Shown here: piece by piece, positions 6,260 through 9,462 of the stretch
Layout of the letters: the number at the start of each line of letters is the position of its first letter
Numbering within the stretch: the stretch's first letter is position 1
From: Bacillota bacterium
GTDB lineage: Bacteria; Bacillota; Bacilli; Bacillales; Bacillaceae_J
NCBI GenBank assembly: GCA_023457235.1
Contig: JAEWMK010000076.1
Location: forward strand, 1 to 9,462
DNA: 9,462 bases
Direction: 5' to 3'
Notes under the pieces: generated by a model
Databases searched by the model: none
What the model was told of the DNA's origin: nothing
What the model saw: only the letters and a program-made list of their open reading frames with translations
Translations under genes and position numbers: made by a program

Positions 6260-6742
6260 TCAATTATTAGAAAGGTTTACTAAGCGTTGTTGCACTGGAG
6301 CATCAACGATATCATCATCCTTGACGACATTTAGGCTATCAGCTAAGATATTATCTCCGATAAAATGCCCGTTCCCCAAGTTGCTTTTTTTCTGGGTAGC
6401 CCAACCGGATTGTGTACTTTCCCCAATCGAAATCGTAGCATTTGTATTTAGAGAATCAACTTTAATTTCATTAAAATTAATGTCAATATCACTGTCAGAG
6501 GTTTTAACGTTATTTTCAATCCACAAGCTATTATTGATCATAGGTGAATCAATATTGTCTTCATCAGATACAATGGAAACTATATTTTCTAATTTATTTT
6601 GATTGCCAACTTCACCTAACCCTGAATTTATTTTGATTTGGGACCGCCAACCGTACACAATATTTGTCTGTGAAATGAAAATCCCGGATGTAGCTTTAAC
6701 TGAGCCTACTTGAATATCACCTAGATCAAATTTTGCTTTCAT
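6260..6742 (-). CDS. GerPA/GerPF-like spore protein with the domain duplicated
   Basis: A 160-residue protein built from two copies of one domain, at about residues 3-68 and 86-150, joined by an acidic linker. Both copies resemble the 81-residue protein encoded just upstream. Shared positions are a leading beta strand ending in V-x-S, an [FI]xIG/ISQ turn, GW, SQxK/TQKK, N-x-G-x-G with a following G, and a closing acidic D-x-D-x-x-D-x-P. This skeleton (IGD, polar turn, K, GxG, N/GD, DxDVxD) is that of the GerPA/GerPF family, which helps germinants pass the Bacillus spore coat. The second copy is closer to the family and to the 81-residue protein than the first. The start is the ATG at 6742, 6 nt behind AGGAGG; an ATG at 6748 touches that site and upstream ones lie within the previous gene. 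Family assignment is by eye. Confidence 0.78.
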   Translation of the reverse strand: MKAKFDLGDIQVGSVKATSGIFISQTNIVYGWRSQIKINSGLGEVGNQNKLENIVSIVSDEDNIDSPMINNSLWIENNVKTSDSDIDINFNEIKVDSLNTNATISIGESTQSGWATQKKSNLGNGHFIGDNILADSLNVVKDDDIVDAPVQQRLVNLSNN

Positions 6743-6752
6743 AGACATCCTC

Positions 6753-6998
6753 CTAAAGTGCTTGAGTTTGGTTTGATGGAACAATATCATTATCAGAAAC
6801 TGGCATATCAATGACATCATTATCAATTATATTAATAATCATGTTTACTTCAGCCGTATTGCCGACCGCCTGACCGGTTCCAAAATTTTGTTTTTGATGG
6901 GAATTCCAGCTTGACTGCATATTTTCACCGATTGCAACAGAGGTATTTGTATTTTGGGAGTTAACGACAATGGAAACAAAGTTAATGGCAATTGCCAT
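6753..6998 (-). CDS. GerPA/GerPF-like small spore protein, single domain
   Basis: An 81-residue protein with one domain of the same type found twice in the next gene: INFVSIVVNSQNTNTS, then VAIGEN, SSW, SHQKQN, GTGQAVGN and the closing IIDNDVIDMPV. The pattern of short beta strands, a glycine-rich turn and an acidic end resembles GerPA/GerPF proteins, which sit in the inner spore coat and are needed for normal access of germinants. It has no signal peptide or membrane segment. The ATG at 6998 follows AGGGTGAT at about 6 nt. A sigma-K-like promoter lies 32 nt upstream, and the next gene begins 10 nt after the stop, so the genes form one operon. In Bacillus subtilis I recall ydgA/ydgB near the coat gene cotP as a similar arrangement; this should be checked. 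Confidence 0.75.
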   Translation of the reverse strand: MAIAINFVSIVVNSQNTNTSVAIGENMQSSWNSHQKQNFGTGQAVGNTAEVNMIINIIDNDVIDMPVSDNDIVPSNQTQAL

Positions 6999-7029
6999 AA
7001 CAAGATCACCCTAACATGTTTTGGTATTC

Positions 7030-7058
7030 TATCCTATGCATTACCTTATTGAAAAAGT
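7030..7058 (-). promoter_or_regulatory. Sigma-K-type promoter for the GerP-like operon
   Basis: On the minus strand the sequence GCATAGGATA (core 7030-7038) matches the sigma-K -10 consensus gCATAnnnTA at every fixed base. An AC dinucleotide for the -35 (7057-7058) lies 18 bp upstream, at the long end of the usual spacing. It is 32 nt before the start codon of the first GerP-like gene and lies after the stop of the Hsp20-like gene. This predicts late expression in the mother cell. Confidence 0.6.
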
Positions 7059-7090
7059 ACGTAACTAGACGGTAGCTTCGACCGGACAGT

Positions 7091-7585
7091 CTATAAATTC
7101 AAATCAATTTCCGTAAATTGCAGGTCATCAGCTTTAGGTATTTTAATCTGAAGAATGCCATTTTTATAGTTAATTTTCGCTCCTCGCTGTTGAACAATAG
7201 CGGGTAATAATACTTTATGCTTGTCACCGATATTTGGTATATCTTTTAAGATGAGCTGATTTGAGTTGTAAAATATTTTTCCGGACTTAATATCGTTTTT
7301 ATTATTTAGTAGAAGGTGGACAAATACGTCTTCGTGAGATTCAAATACTTTTATCTCTAGTGGCTCATTTTTGTGTTTAGTACTATTGGGGCTTAGTGTA
7401 GGTTCTTTATTCGTTAGGTTGTTTGGTTTTTGCTCCCTTGAATTCATATCCGATTGCGGGGAGGATTGAAAACGAACATGGCTTGAAAGAATTTTTTTTA
7501 TAAAATCATCAACCTCACTCGGTTTAACATTTGTAAATTGTTTTATATAATCCTGTAGGTTTCCGTTAAGATTCCAAGGGAACAT
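7091..7585 (-). CDS. Hsp20/alpha-crystallin-like protein, probable spore coat type
   Basis: A 164-residue protein with a C-terminal alpha-crystallin domain at about residues 76-151, ending in the hallmark AKINYKNGILQIKIPK (A-x3-n-G-[IV]-L-x-I-x-x-P). The N-terminal part has a short aromatic opening (MFPWNLNGNL), a helix with SEVDDFIKKIL, and a polar, low-complexity linker rich in Asn, Ser, Lys and Pro (about 40-75). The C-terminal I-x-I/V tail motif that drives assembly of classical small heat-shock proteins is not obvious (end EIDLNL). Bacillus spore proteins of this type include CotM, CotP and GerT. The start is the ATG at 7585, with AGGGAG at 9 nt; a GTG at 7591 is too close to that site. 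It precedes the GerP-like operon on the same strand, which supports a coat role, but the gene could also be an ordinary small chaperone. Confidence 0.85.
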   Translation of the reverse strand: MFPWNLNGNLQDYIKQFTNVKPSEVDDFIKKILSSHVRFQSSPQSDMNSREQKPNNLTNKEPTLSPNSTKHKNEPLEIKVFESHEDVFVHLLLNNKNDIKSGKIFYNSNQLILKDIPNIGDKHKVLLPAIVQQRGAKINYKNGILQIKIPKADDLQFTEIDLNL

Positions 7586-7745
7586 GACCACTCACTCCCT
7601 TCAGACCCTTGTTATCATATATGTATGCTAAAAAATTATTTTTTTTCAACTAAGTTTTGCATTCCTGAGTTATTGTTGGGACCCTAAAAGCAATAAATTG
7701 TGATAGTATTAATAATACATTGAGACTCACAGCTGAGGTGATGAA

Positions 7746-9462
7746 ATGCTTCAAGAAGCACAAAAAATATTAAAGACTTATTTCGGTTATTCCTCATTTC
7801 GAACGGGACAGGAAGAGATCATCCGCCAAATTCTCCAAAAGCAAGATATACTTGGTATTTTGCCGACTGGGGGAGGAAAATCCGTTTGTTACCAAGTGCC
7901 TGCATTACTTGCAGAGGGTGTGACCATTGTTGTATCTCCGTTAATTTCCTTAATGAAAGATCAGGTTGATCAACTTCAGCAAGCTGGAATTTCTGCTACG
8001 TTTCTAAACAGCTCCATTGATACTTATGAAATGGAGGAAAGGGTAAGGGATGCTATTCAAGGGAAATACAAGCTTCTTTATATTGCCCCGGAGCGTCTAG
8101 AGGCTCCAAGTTTTCGTGCGGTACTGGAAAGGATTCCAATTTCAATTGTCGCTGTTGATGAAGCGCACTGTATCTCGCAATGGGGACATGATTTTCGGCC
8201 GAGCTATCGATTGATTTATCAAATGATTGAAGGGTTGAGGGTCAAGCCAACTATTATTGCGCTCACGGCGACAGCAACCCCCATTGTAATGGAAGATATC
8301 CGTGAACAGCTTCATATCCCTCGTGAGAATACTGTTGTGACCGGATTTAAACGTGAGAATTTAACTTTCTCGGTTGTAAAAGGCCAGGAAAAACGTTCGT
8401 TTATTTTAAAATATATTCAAGACCGCCCCAATCAGTCAGGAATTATTTATGCTGCAACGAGAAAAGAAGTCGACCAGCTACATGAATTTCTACTGCAAAA
8501 AGGAATTAAAGCGGGAAAATATCATGCCGGACTCAGTGAAGAAGAGCGCAATCATGCACAAGACCAATTTATTTTTGAAAAAATTGCAGTGATGGTCGCA
8601 ACCAACGCTTTTGGAATGGGCATCGATGCCTCAAATGTCCGCTTTGTGATCCACCACAACCTTCCGAAAAACATGGAATCCTATTATCAGGAAGCAGGCC
8701 GGGCCGGTAGGGATGGGGAGCGAAGTGAATGTATTTTATTATTCACACCGTATGATATACAACTCCAAAAGTTTTTAATAGAGCAATCGCTATTGGACGA
8801 TTCCGCCAAACAGATCGAATATGAACGACTTCAAAAAATGACTGATTACTGTCATACCGAGCTTTGTCTCCAACGCTATATCGTTGAATATTTCGGGGAC
8901 CATTATGAAGAAGAAACATGCGGGACATGTCAAAACTGTACGGACAATCGGGAAAAAATAGATATCACAACAGAGGCACAAATGATATTTTCTTGTATAA
9001 AAAGAATGGACGAGCGCTTCGGAAAAACCCTTGTTGCTCAAGTATTAAAAGGCTCGAAAAATAAACGGATCATCGAGATGAATTTAGGGAAACTATCAAC
9101 CTATGGTTTACTTAAAGACCGTACAGAAAAAGAGATTGCTAATTTGATTGATTTTCTAATTGCCGAAGGGTATTGCAAGCTCACAAACAGCCAATATCCA
9201 ACAGTTGGCTTAACAAATAAAGTTGTACCCGTTTTAAAAGGGGAGCAGAAGGTGTACAAAAAAGAGCAGGTTGTAAGGCGTCAGCTGGATGCCAATGATG
9301 AGTTGTTTGAACTATTACGCTCGGTTCGAAAAGGAATTGCAGACCGCGAAAAAATCCCGCCTTACATCGTTTTCTCAGACAGCACCCTCCGGGACATGTG
9401 TGCAAAATGCCCAGAGGATGAGGCAGCGATGCTATCTGTAAAAGGGGTTGCAGAAACGAAGT
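7746..9462 (+). CDS. recQ: ATP-dependent DNA helicase RecQ (3' end outside window)
   Basis: The frame is open from the ATG at 7746 to the window edge (572 codons), so the gene is partial at its 3' end. RecQ is a 3'-5' helicase acting in recombination and replication-fork repair. Motifs in order: F18-R-T-G-Q (motif 0), Walker A TGGGKS (41-46), DEAH (138-141) followed by the RecQ aromatic loop (HCISQWGHDFRPSY), TATAT (174-178), VATNAFGMGID (284-294) and QEAGRAGRDG (315-324). The RecQ zinc site follows, with C374, C392, C395 and C398, then the winged-helix region and the start of an HRDC domain from about 515. The HRDC domain points to the longer Bacillus paralogue (YocI type, about 590 residues or more) and not to RecS. 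GAGGTGAT provides the ribosome binding site at 7 nt. It is divergent from the Hsp20-like gene. Confidence 0.97.
   Translation, partial: MLQEAQKILKTYFGYSSFRTGQEEIIRQILQKQDILGILPTGGGKSVCYQVPALLAEGVTIVVSPLISLMKDQVDQLQQAGISATFLNSSIDTYEMEERVRDAIQGKYKLLYIAPERLEAPSFRAVLERIPISIVAVDEAHCISQWGHDFRPSYRLIYQMIEGLRVKPTIIALTATATPIVMEDIREQLHIPRENTVVTGFKRENLTFSVVKGQEKRSFILKYIQDRPNQSGIIYAATRKEVDQLHEFLLQKGIKAGKYHAGLSEEERNHAQDQFIFEKIAVMVATNAFGMGIDASNVRFVIHHNLPKNMESYYQEAGRAGRDGERSECILLFTPYDIQLQKFLIEQSLLDDSAKQIEYERLQKMTDYCHTELCLQRYIVEYFGDHYEEETCGTCQNCTDNREKIDITTEAQMIFSCIKRMDERFGKTLVAQVLKGSKNKRIIEMNLGKLSTYGLLKDRTEKEIANLIDFLIAEGYCKLTNSQYPTVGLTNKVVPVLKGEQKVYKKEQVVRRQLDANDELFELLRSVRKGIADREKIPPYIVFSDSTLRDMCAKCPEDEAAMLSVKGVAETK

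Noticed and set aside
7060..7096. Imperfect inverted repeat (AGAC...GTCT with an inner CGGT/ACCG) behind the Hsp20-like gene as a terminator
   Set aside because: The stem is short and interrupted and no T-run follows on the minus strand, so it does not qualify as an intrinsic terminator.
7600..7640. CATACATATATGA as a sigma-E or sigma-K -10 for the Hsp20-like gene
   Set aside because: Neither register fits the full consensus and no matching -35 lies at the right distance; the region is too AT-rich to call.
8743..9405. Several open frames on the minus strand opposite the RecQ gene
   Set aside because: They lie wholly within recQ, which shows intact helicase, zinc-binding and HRDC motifs; the antisense frames have no recognisable domains.

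Overview
The window looks like chromosomal DNA from a low-GC, endospore-forming member of the Bacillaceae (Bacillus sensu lato; a Neobacillus/Schinkia-type denitrifying bacillus would fit, but the species cannot be fixed from this sequence). The reasons are the AT-rich composition, strong AGGAGG-type ribosome binding sites, Firmicutes-type protein families (HxlR regulator, YocI-type RecQ with HRDC), and a block of spore-coat/germination-type genes preceded by a sigma-K-like promoter.

Layout. (1) Positions 4-3223, minus strand: a four-gene respiratory operon, read from right to left. It holds a CuA-bearing heme-copper subunit II, a subunit I, a Sco-type copper chaperone whose start overlaps the subunit I stop by 8 bp, and a polytopic membrane protein of unknown function. 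Subunit I has all the heme and CuB histidines, but the tyrosine that is covalently linked to a CuB histidine in true oxygen reductases is replaced by Asn (N243). The operon may therefore encode a CuA-dependent nitric oxide reductase (the CuANOR/bNOR type known from Bacillus azotoformans) and not a cytochrome ba3 oxidase. The upstream control region (3224-3448) has two TTGTGA direct repeats one helical turn apart that resemble ResD sites, and two tandem ACTA-N6-TAGT palindromes. (2) 3449-4098, minus strand: a terminator, an HxlR-family regulator with a palindrome over its own promoter, and a possible small membrane protein too short for routine gene calling. (3) 4204-5976, plus strand: a 93-residue protein of unknown function and a membrane-bound CHASE3-HAMP-GGDEF diguanylate cyclase. 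(4) 6017-7585, minus strand: a spore-type module with an Hsp20-like (alpha-crystallin) protein, then a sigma-K-like promoter, two GerPA/GerPF-like proteins (one single-domain, one with the domain twice) and a small double zinc-ribbon protein. A 13-bp hairpin separates it from the convergent GGDEF gene. (5) 7746 to the window end, plus strand: RecQ helicase, cut off within its HRDC domain.

How the genes fit together. Sco (and perhaps the last membrane protein) would load copper into the CuA site of subunit II, which passes electrons from a cytochrome c donor (not in this window) to subunit I. The ResD-like boxes would tie expression to low oxygen or NO. The spore module is a separate unit, probably made in the mother cell late in sporulation. 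No RNA genes, insertion sequences, CRISPR arrays or phage genes were seen.
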